Positions 15,615 through 24,192 of a stretch of 41,742 bases of DNA are shown one piece after another. Position numbers and translations under genes: made by a program. Position 1 is the first letter of the stretch, and each line of letters opens with the position of its first letter. The stretch is from Elusimicrobiota bacterium (lineage in GTDB: Bacteria; Elusimicrobiota; Endomicrobiia; Endomicrobiales; Endomicrobiaceae), in the NCBI GenBank assembly GCA_017525905.1, contig JAFXSD010000020.1:1-41742 (forward strand), read 5' to 3'. A model generated the notes under the pieces. That model ran no database searches, was not told the origin of the DNA, and worked only from the letters and a program-made list of their open reading frames with translations.

Positions 15615-16871
15615 TTAAATTCTTCCTTTAAATTCAAATCCTATTGCTTCCACTGCGGATTTTATTTCTTCATCTGTAGGGTTACCGTCAACATAAGCAA
15701 TACCGTCACTTAAATTTACGGTAACTTCTTTTACGGATTTTAAGTTACTTATTACTTTTGTTACATTAGCTTTACAATGGTTGCAGGTCATACCATTGAT
15801 TTTAAATGCAATTGCATTTTTACTGACATTGTTTTCCATAACTTCTGCCTCTTCTCTGTGTTTTTTAAATAATATTGAATTTGCTAAAAGTATAAACAAT
15901 ATGAATGAACAAACAACTTTAAAATAATAAAAACCGCCATGATGATTATGTGCAGCCATACCGAAATTAGAAACATCAAACCAACCTGCCGGCAAAAAAT
16001 TATCCATAAAAAGTCCGAACCCTATTGCACCGATAATTAGTGTTATTAAATAAATAATAAATGTTTTTTTGCCCAACACTTTACCTATAACCATCATTGA
16101 AGCAATGTTTGCGGCAGGACCTGCCATAAGTAAAACGAGTGCCGTTCCGGGACTCATCCCTTTCATCATCAATGCAATAGCTATAGGTATTGAACCGGTA
16201 GCACAAACATACATGGGAATCGCAACCACAAGTATTAATAACATTGTTAATATTGTGTTACCTTCAAATATCGTAAAAAAGTTGTCCGGAACAAAATACG
16301 CAATCAGTCCGGCAAGTATTAAACCGAACAAAAGCATTTTACCTATATCTTCCATCATTTCAACATAACCATATTGAAAAACTTTTTTAATTTTCCGGCC
16401 GAAAGAAAGTTTTTGTTCTTCCATGTTTTTTTGAATGTGAACTTTAACAGGTTGTTCGTCTGAAGTGAAAACATTAGTTACAAGTCCGGCAAAAATCGAA
16501 GTAAAAAATGCTGCTATCGGACGAATAATCGCAAACGGTAACCCTAAGAGAGAATATGTTGCAATTATAGAATCTACACCTGTTTGCGGGGTTGCTATAA
16601 GAAAAGAAATAACCGAACCTTTAGATGCACCTTCTTTGTATAATGCCATTGCCGTAGGTATTACTCCGCAGGAACACAGCGGTAACGGAATACCGAACAA
16701 TGTGGCATATAAAACAGATAACCAATTATTCTTTGATAAATATTTTGAAAATAATTGTTGAGGGACAAGAACATGCAAAATTCCCGCAAATAAAAAACCG
16801 AGCAACAAGTAAAAAGACATTTCATTAAATATTGAAAAAATTACTCTAAATATTTCATTTATTACTGACAT
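15615..16871 (-). CDS. Permease (ArsP/DUF318-like, SO_0444-type) with C-terminal HMA domain
   Basis: 418-residue inner-membrane permease with about eight to ten hydrophobic helices. It carries the conserved PLCSCGVIPTA motif in the first half and the matching repeat CATGSIPIA with MAGPAANIASM in the second, as in putative Cu/Zn efflux permeases of the SO_0444 type. A heavy-metal-associated domain forms the last ~65 residues: KINGMTCNHCKANV followed by the usual beta-alpha-beta pattern. A His-rich loop (AAHNHHGG) lies before the last helix. It is encoded 30 bases downstream of a DtxR-family regulator, which suggests metal-dependent expression. The exact metal is unknown. Confidence 0.82.
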   Translation of the reverse strand: MSVINEIFRVIFSIFNEMSFYLLLGFLFAGILHVLVPQQLFSKYLSKNNWLSVLYATLFGIPLPLCSCGVIPTAMALYKEGASKGSVISFLIATPQTGVDSIIATYSLLGLPFAIIRPIAAFFTSIFAGLVTNVFTSDEQPVKVHIQKNMEEQKLSFGRKIKKVFQYGYVEMMEDIGKMLLFGLILAGLIAYFVPDNFFTIFEGNTILTMLLILVVAIPMYVCATGSIPIAIALMMKGMSPGTALVLLMAGPAANIASMMVIGKVLGKKTFIIYLITLIIGAIGFGLFMDNFLPAGWFDVSNFGMAAHNHHGGFYYFKVVCSFILFILLANSILFKKHREEAEVMENNVSKNAIAFKINGMTCNHCKANVTKVISNLKSVKEVTVNLSDGIAYVDGNPTDEEIKSAVEAIGFEFKGRI

Positions 16872-16901
16872 TTTGTTTTTTCCTTTAAACTTTTGAAACC
16901 T

Positions 16902-17294
16902 TTAACCGTTTTTTTTCTTTCCGATCTTTCCTATAAAAAATATAAGTTTTGCCAATGTTTCGTCACTTATTGTATGCTCTATTCTGCAAGCATCTTCTAA
17001 AGCAATTTCTTTTTCAACGCCTAAAATATCGGTAAAGAAGTGAAATAACACATCTTCTTTATGTTGAATATCATCGGCAATCTTTTTTCCTTCGGGAGTA
17101 AGTTCAATATACCCGTATTTTTCATGGATAATAAGGCCTTTATCCGCAAGAACATTTAAAGCGATATTTACACTTGAGTTTTTTACATCCAATTCTTTAC
17201 TTATGTCTTTAACTCGGGCGATTTTATTTTTTCTTATAAGCATACCTATAGTTTCAAGATAATTCTCTAAAGATTCCGTAAGTTTTTTTTCCAT
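16902..17294 (-). CDS. DtxR/MntR-family metal-dependent transcriptional regulator
   Basis: 130-residue repressor: an N-terminal winged helix (about 1-65; ESLENYLETIGML...VKDISKELDVKNSSVNIALNVLADKGLI) and a dimerisation/metal domain. The metal site is seen in ACRIEHTISDETL, with Cys, Glu and His in the positions of DtxR Cys102, Glu105 and His106. Classical MntR has Glu instead of Cys there, so an iron-type or mixed site is favoured, but Mn sensors with Cys are known. The SH3-like third domain of DtxR is absent, a normal short form. It heads an operon with the HMA permease and probably binds its own promoter. Confidence 0.88.
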   Translation of the reverse strand: MEKKLTESLENYLETIGMLIRKNKIARVKDISKELDVKNSSVNIALNVLADKGLIIHEKYGYIELTPEGKKIADDIQHKEDVLFHFFTDILGVEKEIALEDACRIEHTISDETLAKLIFFIGKIGKKKNG

Positions 17295-17352
17295 AAATCT
17301 TCTCCATTAAAGGTTTTTTAAACTTTTTTAGTTTTATCTTTAAAAAGTTATA

Positions 17353-17383
17353 TTAGTCTAACATTTTAAACTTTATTTGTCAA
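17353..17383 (-). promoter_or_regulatory. dtxR-type gene promoter overlapped by TTAGTCTAA operator
   Basis: On the minus strand TTGACA (17378-17383) and TAGACT (17355-17360) are 17 bases apart. The palindrome TTAGTCTAA (17353-17361) covers the -10 box, an arrangement expected for autorepression. A further TTTTTTAGTTTT stretch lies at 17324-17335, mirroring the feo promoter region. Confidence 0.62.
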
Positions 17384-17470
17384 GGTTAACCCAAAGATTC
17401 TATATTGGCAGTTTATACTACATATAGTTCCAAAGTGTATATAAAAAATCAATATATTGTGGTTTAGGTA

Positions 17471-17499
17471 TTGACAAGTTTTAAATTAAAACATATAAT
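17471..17499 (+). promoter_or_regulatory. Consensus sigma70 promoter of the nrdD operon
   Basis: Perfect TTGACA (17471-17476) and TATAAT (17494-17499) with a 17-base spacer. Transcription would start near 17506, about 20 bases before the riboswitch. This is the strongest promoter in the window, as expected where control acts after initiation. Confidence 0.85.
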
Positions 17500-17525
17500 C
17501 AATCTATAATTTTTGAAATCTTTTG

Positions 17526-17689
17526 TCGGTGTTTTCACATAAAACTTAATAGGAAATTCCGTTGGAATCGGAAGCACTCCCGGTGCTGTGATAGGGAACG
17601 AAAAACTTTTAATAAAAAATCACTGCTTAAGTTTAGGCGGGAAGATAAAGTTGAGTAGGTTATTACCCTTAAGCCAGAAGACCTGCCGA
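17526..17689 (+). ncRNA. Cobalamin riboswitch
   Basis: Adenosylcobalamin-type aptamer in the leader of nrdD. The conserved core reads GGAAGCACTCCCGGTGCTGTGA, about ten bases downstream of the AGGGAAT-like region, and is followed by the 3' B12-box region with GCCAGAAGACCTGCCGA. The ends TCGGT and GCCGA can close stem P1. It lies between a consensus promoter and nrdD. The 145 bases after the aptamer contain no clear T-run terminator, so the platform may instead mask the ribosome binding site. This kind of leader usually represses in the presence of B12. Confidence 0.9.
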
Positions 17690-17834
17690 TAAATACATAC
17701 TGCTTATAAATGTTGTCGAGGAATGACTATTTATAATTCAAATGGAAATAAGAAAACCAGGGTGCCTTTCCATAATTATGTTCAAAATTAACAGAAGTAT
17801 AAAAATAAAATTTAAAAAAAGAGGAGAAATTTAA

Positions 17835-19937
17835 ATGGAACAACTTTCGGTTTTTGATTGTATCGTAAAAAGAGACGGTAAACAAGAAAAATTCAATTCG
17901 CAAAAAATTCAACAAGCAATTTTAAAAGCAGGTCAGGCAACAAATGAGTTCGACGACAAAATAGCTTCAAAATTAACGGTAAAAGTTTTAAGTATAGCAC
18001 AAGAAACAATTACCGACGGACATCCTACAGTAGAACAAATACAAGATATAGTTGAAGAAGTATTATTAAATTCTCCTTATAAATCTTCAGCAAAAGCATA
18101 TATCATATACAGAGATCAACATTCAAAAATAAGAGATATTATTTCAAATTTTAATGTTGATTTAGTTGACCAATATTTGTCTAAAGCAGATTGGCAGGTA
18201 AAAGAAAACAGTAATATGTGTTATTCTCTTCAAGGTTTAAACAATTATATATCCTCGGAAGTAAGTAAGGCATATTGGTTAAACAAAATTTATACCGAAG
18301 ATATAAAGAAAGCTCACACGGAAGGCGATTTACATATTCACGATTTGGGAATTTTAGGTGTATATTGCGTAGGTTGGGATTTACATGATTTGTTAGTTAC
18401 CGGTTTTAAAGGTGTTGCAGGTAAAGTTGAATCCCGCCCGGCAAAACATTTTAAAACGGCATTGGGCCAAATAATAAATTTCTTTTTTACATTACAGGGT
18501 GAAGCTGCGGGAGCACAAGCTTTTTCAAGTTTTGATACATTACTTGCACCTTTTATCGCATACGACAATTTATCATACAAAGAAGTAAAGCAGGCATTGC
18601 AGGAATTCTTGTTCAATTTGAACGTTCCTACAAGAGTAGGATTCCAATCGCCGTTTACAAACTTAACTCTTGATTTAAAAGTTCCTAAACATTATAAAGA
18701 CGAAGCGGTAATTATCGGCGGAAAACCTCAGCCTAAAACTTACGGCGATTTCCAAAAAGAAATGGATATGTTAAACAAAGCATTTTTGGAAGTTATGTTG
18801 GAAGGTGATGCAAAAGGCAGAGTATTCAGTTTCCCTATACCTACATATAATATAAGTAAAGATTTCGATTGGGATAATCCCGAATTAAAATTATTATGGG
18901 ATGCAACAGCAAAATACGGTATTCCTTATTTTGCAAACTTTATTAATTCCGATATGGATCCGGATGATGCAAGAAGTATGTGCTGCAGATTAAGAATCGA
19001 TAACAGAGAATTAAGAAGAAGAGGCGGCGGACTTTTCGGAGCATCTCCTTTAACAGGTTCGATAGGAGTTGTTACATTAAATATGCCGAGACTTGGTTAC
19101 GAAGCAAAAACCGAAGAAGAATTTTTCCAAAAATTAGATAAATTAATGACAATTGCTAAAAACAGCTTGGAAACAAAAAGAAAAGTTTTGGAAAAGCTTA
19201 CCGATCAAAACCTTTATCCGTATATGAGTTTCTATTTAAGAAATATTAAACAGAGATTCGGTTGTTACTGGAAAAACCATTTTTCAACCATCGGCGTTGT
19301 AGGTATGAACGAATGTTGCTTGAATTTCTTGAAAGAAAATATTGCAAGCCAAAAAGGTAAAGATTTTGCAATAAAAGTATTAACATTCATGAGAAATACA
19401 TTACAGAAATATCAGGAAGAAACAGGAAACATTTATAATTTGGAAGCAACACCTGCAGAAGGTACTTCTTACAGACTTGCAAAGATAGACAGAAAAAAAT
19501 ATTCGGATATTATATTTGCAAATATGGATGCAGTTAAACAAAATCATCCGCCTTTCTATACAAACTCTACACAATTACCTGTAAATTATACAGACGATTT
19601 GTTTGAAGTTTTGGAATTGCAACATGAAATACAATCTTTATATACTGGCGGAACAGTTCAACATATGTTTATCGGTGAACAAATTACAAATACCGAATCC
19701 ATGAAAAACTTTATTAAGAAAGCATTTACAAATTATAAGTTACCATATATGTCTATCACTCCTACATTCAGTGTTTGTCCGAATGACGGGTATTTAAACG
19801 GTGAAGTAAAAACTTGTCCGCATTGCGGATCAACTTGCGAAGTATATTCAAGAGTTGTTGGCTATTTAAGACCTGTTTCTCAATGGAACGACGGTAAACA
19901 AGAAGAATTCAAAATAAGAAAAGTAGCAAGCATGTAA
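17835..19937 (+). CDS. nrdD: Anaerobic (class III) ribonucleoside-triphosphate reductase
   Basis: 700-residue oxygen-sensitive glycyl-radical enzyme that reduces ribonucleotides to deoxyribonucleotides. An N-terminal ATP-cone (about 8-95, beginning CIVKRDGKQEKFN) gives allosteric control. The catalytic core contains the cysteines of MCCRLRID and the GMNECC loop. The C-terminal zinc site has Cys648, 661, 664 and 668, followed by SRVVGYL in which Gly676 is the radical glycine. It starts with ATG after GAGGAGAAAT. It is preceded by a B12 riboswitch and followed by its activase nrdG after a 158-base interval that holds an octamer repeat element. Arginine is encoded almost only by AGA, the house style of this genome. 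Confidence 0.95.
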   Translation: MEQLSVFDCIVKRDGKQEKFNSQKIQQAILKAGQATNEFDDKIASKLTVKVLSIAQETITDGHPTVEQIQDIVEEVLLNSPYKSSAKAYIIYRDQHSKIRDIISNFNVDLVDQYLSKADWQVKENSNMCYSLQGLNNYISSEVSKAYWLNKIYTEDIKKAHTEGDLHIHDLGILGVYCVGWDLHDLLVTGFKGVAGKVESRPAKHFKTALGQIINFFFTLQGEAAGAQAFSSFDTLLAPFIAYDNLSYKEVKQALQEFLFNLNVPTRVGFQSPFTNLTLDLKVPKHYKDEAVIIGGKPQPKTYGDFQKEMDMLNKAFLEVMLEGDAKGRVFSFPIPTYNISKDFDWDNPELKLLWDATAKYGIPYFANFINSDMDPDDARSMCCRLRIDNRELRRRGGGLFGASPLTGSIGVVTLNMPRLGYEAKTEEEFFQKLDKLMTIAKNSLETKRKVLEKLTDQNLYPYMSFYLRNIKQRFGCYWKNHFSTIGVVGMNECCLNFLKENIASQKGKDFAIKVLTFMRNTLQKYQEETGNIYNLEATPAEGTSYRLAKIDRKKYSDIIFANMDAVKQNHPPFYTNSTQLPVNYTDDLFEVLELQHEIQSLYTGGTVQHMFIGEQITNTESMKNFIKKAFTNYKLPYMSITPTFSVCPNDGYLNGEVKTCPHCGSTCEVYSRVVGYLRPVSQWNDGKQEEFKIRKVASM

Positions 19938-19938
19938 A

Positions 19939-20074
19939 AAATTGCCTTCGGCAATTTAGAGGTATGGAGATACAGAAGAATAGAGGCACGGAAATAACGA
20001 ACTCTTTTCTTCCGTATCTCAAAATTACAAAACGATTTTGATCCATATATCCATACTTCCATACATCTATACAT
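19939..20074. repeat. Intergenic octamer element, copy D, with gene-end hairpin
   Basis: Directly after the nrdD stop comes a hairpin AAATTGCC-TTC-GGCAATTT (19939-19957), then GAGGTATGGA and degenerate octamers on the plus strand. The right arm (about 20042-20074), read on the minus strand, is TGTATAGA, TGTATGGA, AGTATGGA, TATATGGA. Between the arms are two further stems, GAGATAC/GTATCTC and CAAAAT/ATTTTG. The hairpin matches the one at the porin end. The nrdG ribosome binding site region begins just after it. Confidence 0.62.
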
Positions 20075-20095
20075 CAAAACACGGAGTATTTTTTT

Positions 20096-20689
20096 ATGAG
20101 AATAGGCGGATTACAAAAATTTTCGTTTATAGATTTTCCCAATAAAACATCAGCCATTATTTTTACTCAAGGTTGCAACTTTAAATGTGCATATTGTCAT
20201 AATCCGGAACTTGTGTATCCTAACATGTATCAGGTTCCAATGCCTGAAGAACAAGTATTTGCTTTTCTTGAAAGCAGAAAAAATCAGTTGGATGCCATTG
20301 TAATAACCGGAGGGGAACCTACTTTGCAACCGGACTTGATTGATTTTATAAAAAAAGTTAAATCTATGGGCTTTTTGGTAAAACTTGATACTAACGGTTC
20401 CAATCCGCAAGTGTTGGAACAAATTATAAATCAAAAGTTGGTGGATTTTATTGCTATGGATATAAAAGCAACTTTCGATAAATACAATTTAGTTTGTTGT
20501 GTACCCGTAAATATTGACGATATAAAGTTAAGTATCGGTTTAATTAAAAATTCCGGCATAGACTTTTTATTCAGGACAACTTACGATAAATCAAAATTGT
20601 TCGATAAAGATATACAAAAAGTTACCGATTTTCTTAATGTTGATACACATTATAAAGTACAAAAGTGCAATCCGGTGATTTTACATTAA
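20096..20689 (+). CDS. nrdG: Anaerobic ribonucleotide reductase activating protein (radical SAM)
   Basis: 197-residue radical-SAM activase that installs the glycyl radical on NrdD. The [4Fe-4S]/SAM motif is GCNFKCAYC near residue 27, the SAM-binding ITGGEPT follows, and an N-terminal GLQKFSFIDFPN is typical of this subfamily. Its position directly after nrdD fits the partnership. An ACGGAG precedes the ATG. The following MFS gene starts five bases after the stop, with its ribosome binding site overlapping the stop, so all three are probably on one transcript. Confidence 0.92.
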   Translation: MRIGGLQKFSFIDFPNKTSAIIFTQGCNFKCAYCHNPELVYPNMYQVPMPEEQVFAFLESRKNQLDAIVITGGEPTLQPDLIDFIKKVKSMGFLVKLDTNGSNPQVLEQIINQKLVDFIAMDIKATFDKYNLVCCVPVNIDDIKLSIGLIKNSGIDFLFRTTYDKSKLFDKDIQKVTDFLNVDTHYKVQKCNPVILH

Positions 20690-20694
20690 GGAAG

Positions 20695-22503
20695 ATGTTT
20701 TTATTTAAAAAATTTTTATCTTTAATATTATCAATTTGTTTTTTTATTATTACGGTAATTCCTCGGGGAATTACCGTTTCTGCTCTTGCTCAAAATTTTC
20801 AAGTAAATCAATATATACAAAATGAAAAACTTATAAACAAAAGTTTATCAAATTCCCTGTCCGACGGACTTTTGGTCTCCGGTTTATCTCAACAAAAACA
20901 AGAACAATTCTTAATTTCCTGGATAACAGAACTTAAAGAGCAGGGATTTAAAGATCTTGAAATAATTTCGATTATAAATACTTGGGCTAACAAACATAAA
21001 GAATTTTTTTATTCTGACATCAACAAAAAAAAAGATACAAAAGAGATAGATGTTACCGAAACGGTTTTAAAACAAAATAAGTTCAGTTTAAAAGGCCGGT
21101 TCTTAAAAACAAGAGACTTCTTAAAGGAAGATCTATCCAAATTTAAAACAATATTTAACTATAAATATAATGGAGACAATTCTAACAATCTCGATAACAA
21201 AACTATAAAAGATATGGAATCAAATATAAAATACTTCCCGTTAATACAATTCATGTTGGGATTTGATCTGTACGGCTCGTTTTCAACAATATTTATGCAG
21301 TCCAACGGTTATGGTTTACCGTTTATTTCTTTAGTGATAAGTTTGCTTGCCCCGATATCGTTTATAGTGTCCGGTATTGGAGGTTTTATAGGAGACAAAT
21401 TCTCAAAGAGAACAATAATTATTGCTGCAATAACCGTTCATGCTCTGGGAACAATAGCATTTACGTTGTCCGGGTTTTCACCTGTATTACTTATAGCATC
21501 TCAAATATTACCTACAATAGGAATCTCATTATTGTCGTTGACTTTAAGTCCGTTTTTGTATAAATCTTTGGATAATCTTGGACAAAAAGATTCATTTAAA
21601 GAAATTTACGGTTCTAACTTGGCACTATTTTGGATAATAATGTCGGTATCTTCGTTATTCGGCGGAATATTGGCTGCATTAACAAGCCAAGCGACCGTAA
21701 TTGCAATAGCAGCAATTCCTGATATTATTATTGCAGCGGGAGCACTCTTATTCACACATGACGAGAATATAAATATTTCAAAAGAAAAAACGGCCGAAAC
21801 AAAAACAGTAACTAAAGAAAAGAAAAAAATAAAAGACTTTGTTAAAGAATTCTTTGCTCCCGTAAAGAAATTGTCATCGGACAAAAAGACTTTCTCCCTT
21901 GCTGCATTAAACATTGTTGTAAACAACATGTTTTTTGTCGTATTGTGCTTTTTCCTGCAACCTGCATTAATGGCAACCGGTATAAATGTGGGACTTTTGG
22001 CGCCTGTTTATTTTGCGGGAAATATAATGCAATCTTTAGCATCTCATTTGATAAGCAAAGTAAGTTTTATTGCAGAAAACAAGACTGTAAGAACAATAAC
22101 TTTTGCAGTATCTGCGGGACTGTTTGCATTATTTGTAATAACTGGACATCCGATATTTTTAATTTTGGTATATGTTTTAATGAATTTTTGGCAGGGAACA
22201 TCTTCATTGACGGAAGTTTCCGCGGTATATAAAACTTTAGATGATAACATGAGATCAAAATGGTTGGGATTTAAATCTATGTTCGGTATGATAATTTCTA
22301 CCGTAACACAACTTTCCATTAGCGGATTACTTGCAATAGGGCTTTCAAATAATGTTATTATATCCGCTGCTGTCGGTGTTATTACCGGAGCATCATTCAT
22401 AATACCGAAAATTATCGACAGAACCGAAAAGAAAAGAAATATTTTAAGTGAAGATATGAAAATGGGTATTAATCAAACAAGAGCATTGCTATCTTGTGCA
22501 TAA
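20695..22503 (+). CDS. MFS-type transporter with an exported N-terminal extension
   Basis: 602-residue membrane protein. The first ~30 residues look like a signal sequence (FKKFLSLILSICFFIITVIP ... SALAQ). About 140 hydrophilic, Lys/Asn/Ser-rich residues follow, including a QQKQEQFLISWITELKEQGFKDLE helix. From about residue 180 there are about twelve hydrophobic helices of a major-facilitator protein, with a motif-A-like loop GGFIGDKFSKR. A long charged loop (TAETKTVTKEKKKIK) separates the two halves. An N-terminal exported domain is unusual in MFS proteins. The substrate is unknown; linkage to nrdDG may be only positional. The ATG at 20695 is chosen because AAGGAAG precedes it. Confidence 0.72.
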   Translation: MFLFKKFLSLILSICFFIITVIPRGITVSALAQNFQVNQYIQNEKLINKSLSNSLSDGLLVSGLSQQKQEQFLISWITELKEQGFKDLEIISIINTWANKHKEFFYSDINKKKDTKEIDVTETVLKQNKFSLKGRFLKTRDFLKEDLSKFKTIFNYKYNGDNSNNLDNKTIKDMESNIKYFPLIQFMLGFDLYGSFSTIFMQSNGYGLPFISLVISLLAPISFIVSGIGGFIGDKFSKRTIIIAAITVHALGTIAFTLSGFSPVLLIASQILPTIGISLLSLTLSPFLYKSLDNLGQKDSFKEIYGSNLALFWIIMSVSSLFGGILAALTSQATVIAIAAIPDIIIAAGALLFTHDENINISKEKTAETKTVTKEKKKIKDFVKEFFAPVKKLSSDKKTFSLAALNIVVNNMFFVVLCFFLQPALMATGINVGLLAPVYFAGNIMQSLASHLISKVSFIAENKTVRTITFAVSAGLFALFVITGHPIFLILVYVLMNFWQGTSSLTEVSAVYKTLDDNMRSKWLGFKSMFGMIISTVTQLSISGLLAIGLSNNVIISAAVGVITGASFIIPKIIDRTEKKRNILSEDMKMGINQTRALLSCA

Positions 22504-22510
22504 TTTGTTT

Positions 22511-22533
22511 TCCGTTAAAGTTACATTAACGGA
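22511..22533. terminator. Hairpin between convergent MFS and cls genes
   Basis: TCCGTTAA/TTAACGGA with a 7-base loop overlaps the stop codon of the cardiolipin synthase gene. No T-run follows on either side, so it may be an RNA 3'-end stabiliser or weak terminator rather than a full intrinsic terminator. Confidence 0.45.
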
Positions 22534-24116
22534 GCGACGAGCTTTAATATTTTTCCTAAAATTTTATAAAACAATTTTTCATTTTTTATACTTTCGGCAG
22601 TAACGGGCTTACATTTTTTTAATGTATTTTCGAAATCTTCTTCAATATCTTTTATGCACGGTGTTTTGTAAAGATATGTTGCACATTCAAAATGGTGATA
22701 AAGACTTCTGTAATCCAAATTTATTGTTCCAACTACGGCTCTGAAACTGTCGCTTACAAAAACTTTGGAATGAACAAAGCCGGGTGTATATTCATAAATT
22801 TTTATTCCCGCTTCAGTAAGAGATTTGTAATGAGATTTTGCTAAAGCATAAGCAGACTTTTTATCCGGAATTCCTGGAAGAATAATTTTAATATCAATGC
22901 CTCTTTGTGCGGCATATTTCAACGCTGTTTCCAATTCCCCGTCGAGAATAAGATACGGCGTCATAATATGAACATATCTCTTTGCTCTATACAAAATATC
23001 CATATATACATTTTCACCCACTTTATCTTTATCTAAAGGACAATCCGCAAACGGCATAACAAATCCTTGTGAATTTTGTATATCGGGGCTTTGCAAAAAT
23101 TTCTGTTCAAAGTTCGGTTCTTCTTCCATAAGATTCCACATCTGTAAAAACATTAAAGTAAAACTTTTAACGGCTTTCCCTTTTAACATTACGGCTGCAT
23201 CTTTCCAATGGCCGTATTTATTTTTTTTGTTGATATATTCGTCGGCAAGATTTACACCGCCGTTAAATGCTACGGAACCGTCTATAACCAGAATTTTACG
23301 ATGATCTCTGTAGTTATAATGTGTTGATACAAATGGTGTAAGAGGGGCAAACATTTTTGCTTTTATTCCAAGCTGTTGAAGTCTTAAAGGATAATCGTGC
23401 GGCAATAAAGCAAGTTCGCACATGCCGTCATACATAACACGAACATCTACTCCTTCTTTTGCTTTTCTTGATAAAATATCAAGTATCCTGCCCCACATAT
23501 AACCTTCTTCAATTATAAAATATTCCATGAAAATAAAATTTTGTGCCGTTTCCAATTCTTCTATAATTGAAGCAAATTTTTCTTCTCCGGAAGAAAAATA
23601 TTTTACGGTTGTGTTATCAAATATCGGGAAGTTTCCGCTGTTACACACATATTGATTTAAATGAACTACTGAACTCGAACTGTTTTGTAATTGTTTTAAC
23701 GGTTTTTCATCCTGAGATATTAAATTTTTTGATTGGTTTATTAATTCCAATGCTCTTTTTGTTGTTTTTCGGTGTCCGATATTTGATTTTGTAAATATTA
23801 AGAAAAGCGTTCCTATAAAAGGCATAACCGCAATAACGGCAAGCCATGTAAGTTTTGCGGATGAGTCCATGTCGCTGTTGAAAAGATATATCGAAATGGA
23901 CAAAACAAAGATTGCTTGTAAAAGGGTGAAATACGGCAAATATTTTTCAAGCCAAATAAATAACGAAATAAACAAAAGTATTTGTAACAATAAAAGTAAA
24001 ACTATCAATGCAAATCTACTGAAAAACAGTCTTATAATTCCCCTGTTTTTTAAGTCCGTAAGATGCATAATAAATTCTTTATTGTTATCTCTTTTGTTTG
24101 TTGAATTGTTTTCCAT
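22521..24116 (-). CDS. cls: Cardiolipin synthase (phospholipase D family)
   Basis: About 531-residue membrane enzyme that joins two phosphatidylglycerol molecules to make cardiolipin. Two or three N-terminal hydrophobic helices precede two PLD catalytic motifs: HYNYRDHRKILVIDGSVAFNGG in the first half and FVHSKVFVSDSFRAVVGTINLD in the second, each with the HxK and Asp expected. The start is uncertain. The most upstream ATG (24146) lies inside a hairpin that ends the previous gene, so 24116 is preferred; 24068 is also possible. None has a clear ribosome binding site. Confidence 0.88.
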   Translation of the reverse strand: MENNSTNKRDNNKEFIMHLTDLKNRGIIRLFFSRFALIVLLLLLQILLFISLFIWLEKYLPYFTLLQAIFVLSISIYLFNSDMDSSAKLTWLAVIAVMPFIGTLFLIFTKSNIGHRKTTKRALELINQSKNLISQDEKPLKQLQNSSSSVVHLNQYVCNSGNFPIFDNTTVKYFSSGEEKFASIIEELETAQNFIFMEYFIIEEGYMWGRILDILSRKAKEGVDVRVMYDGMCELALLPHDYPLRLQQLGIKAKMFAPLTPFVSTHYNYRDHRKILVIDGSVAFNGGVNLADEYINKKNKYGHWKDAAVMLKGKAVKSFTLMFLQMWNLMEEEPNFEQKFLQSPDIQNSQGFVMPFADCPLDKDKVGENVYMDILYRAKRYVHIMTPYLILDGELETALKYAAQRGIDIKIILPGIPDKKSAYALAKSHYKSLTEAGIKIYEYTPGFVHSKVFVSDSFRAVVGTINLDYRSLYHHFECATYLYKTPCIKDIEEDFENTLKKCKPVTAESIKNEKLFYKILGKILKLVAPLM

Positions 24117-24139
24117 AACGATATTGTTTTTAAATGAAT

Positions 24140-24168
24140 AAGGCATTGAATTTTTTATTCAATGCCTT
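24140..24168 (-). terminator. Hairpin downstream of the reverse rubrerythrin gene
   Basis: Perfect 11-bp stem AAGGCATTGAA/TTCAATGCCTT with a 7-base loop. On the minus strand it is followed by the weak T-rich ATTCATTT. It separates the oxidative-stress genes from cls. Confidence 0.6.
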
Positions 24169-24192
24169 AAAATGTTTTTCGTTTACAAATAA

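Noticed and set aside
17690..17834. Intrinsic terminator as riboswitch expression platform
   Set aside because: An ATGGAAA/TTTCCAT pairing exists, but no T-run follows it, so I could not support a terminator.
22044..22400. Minus-strand frame of 118 residues within the MFS gene
   Set aside because: It overlaps clear transmembrane-coding sequence of the MFS gene and has no start signals of its own.
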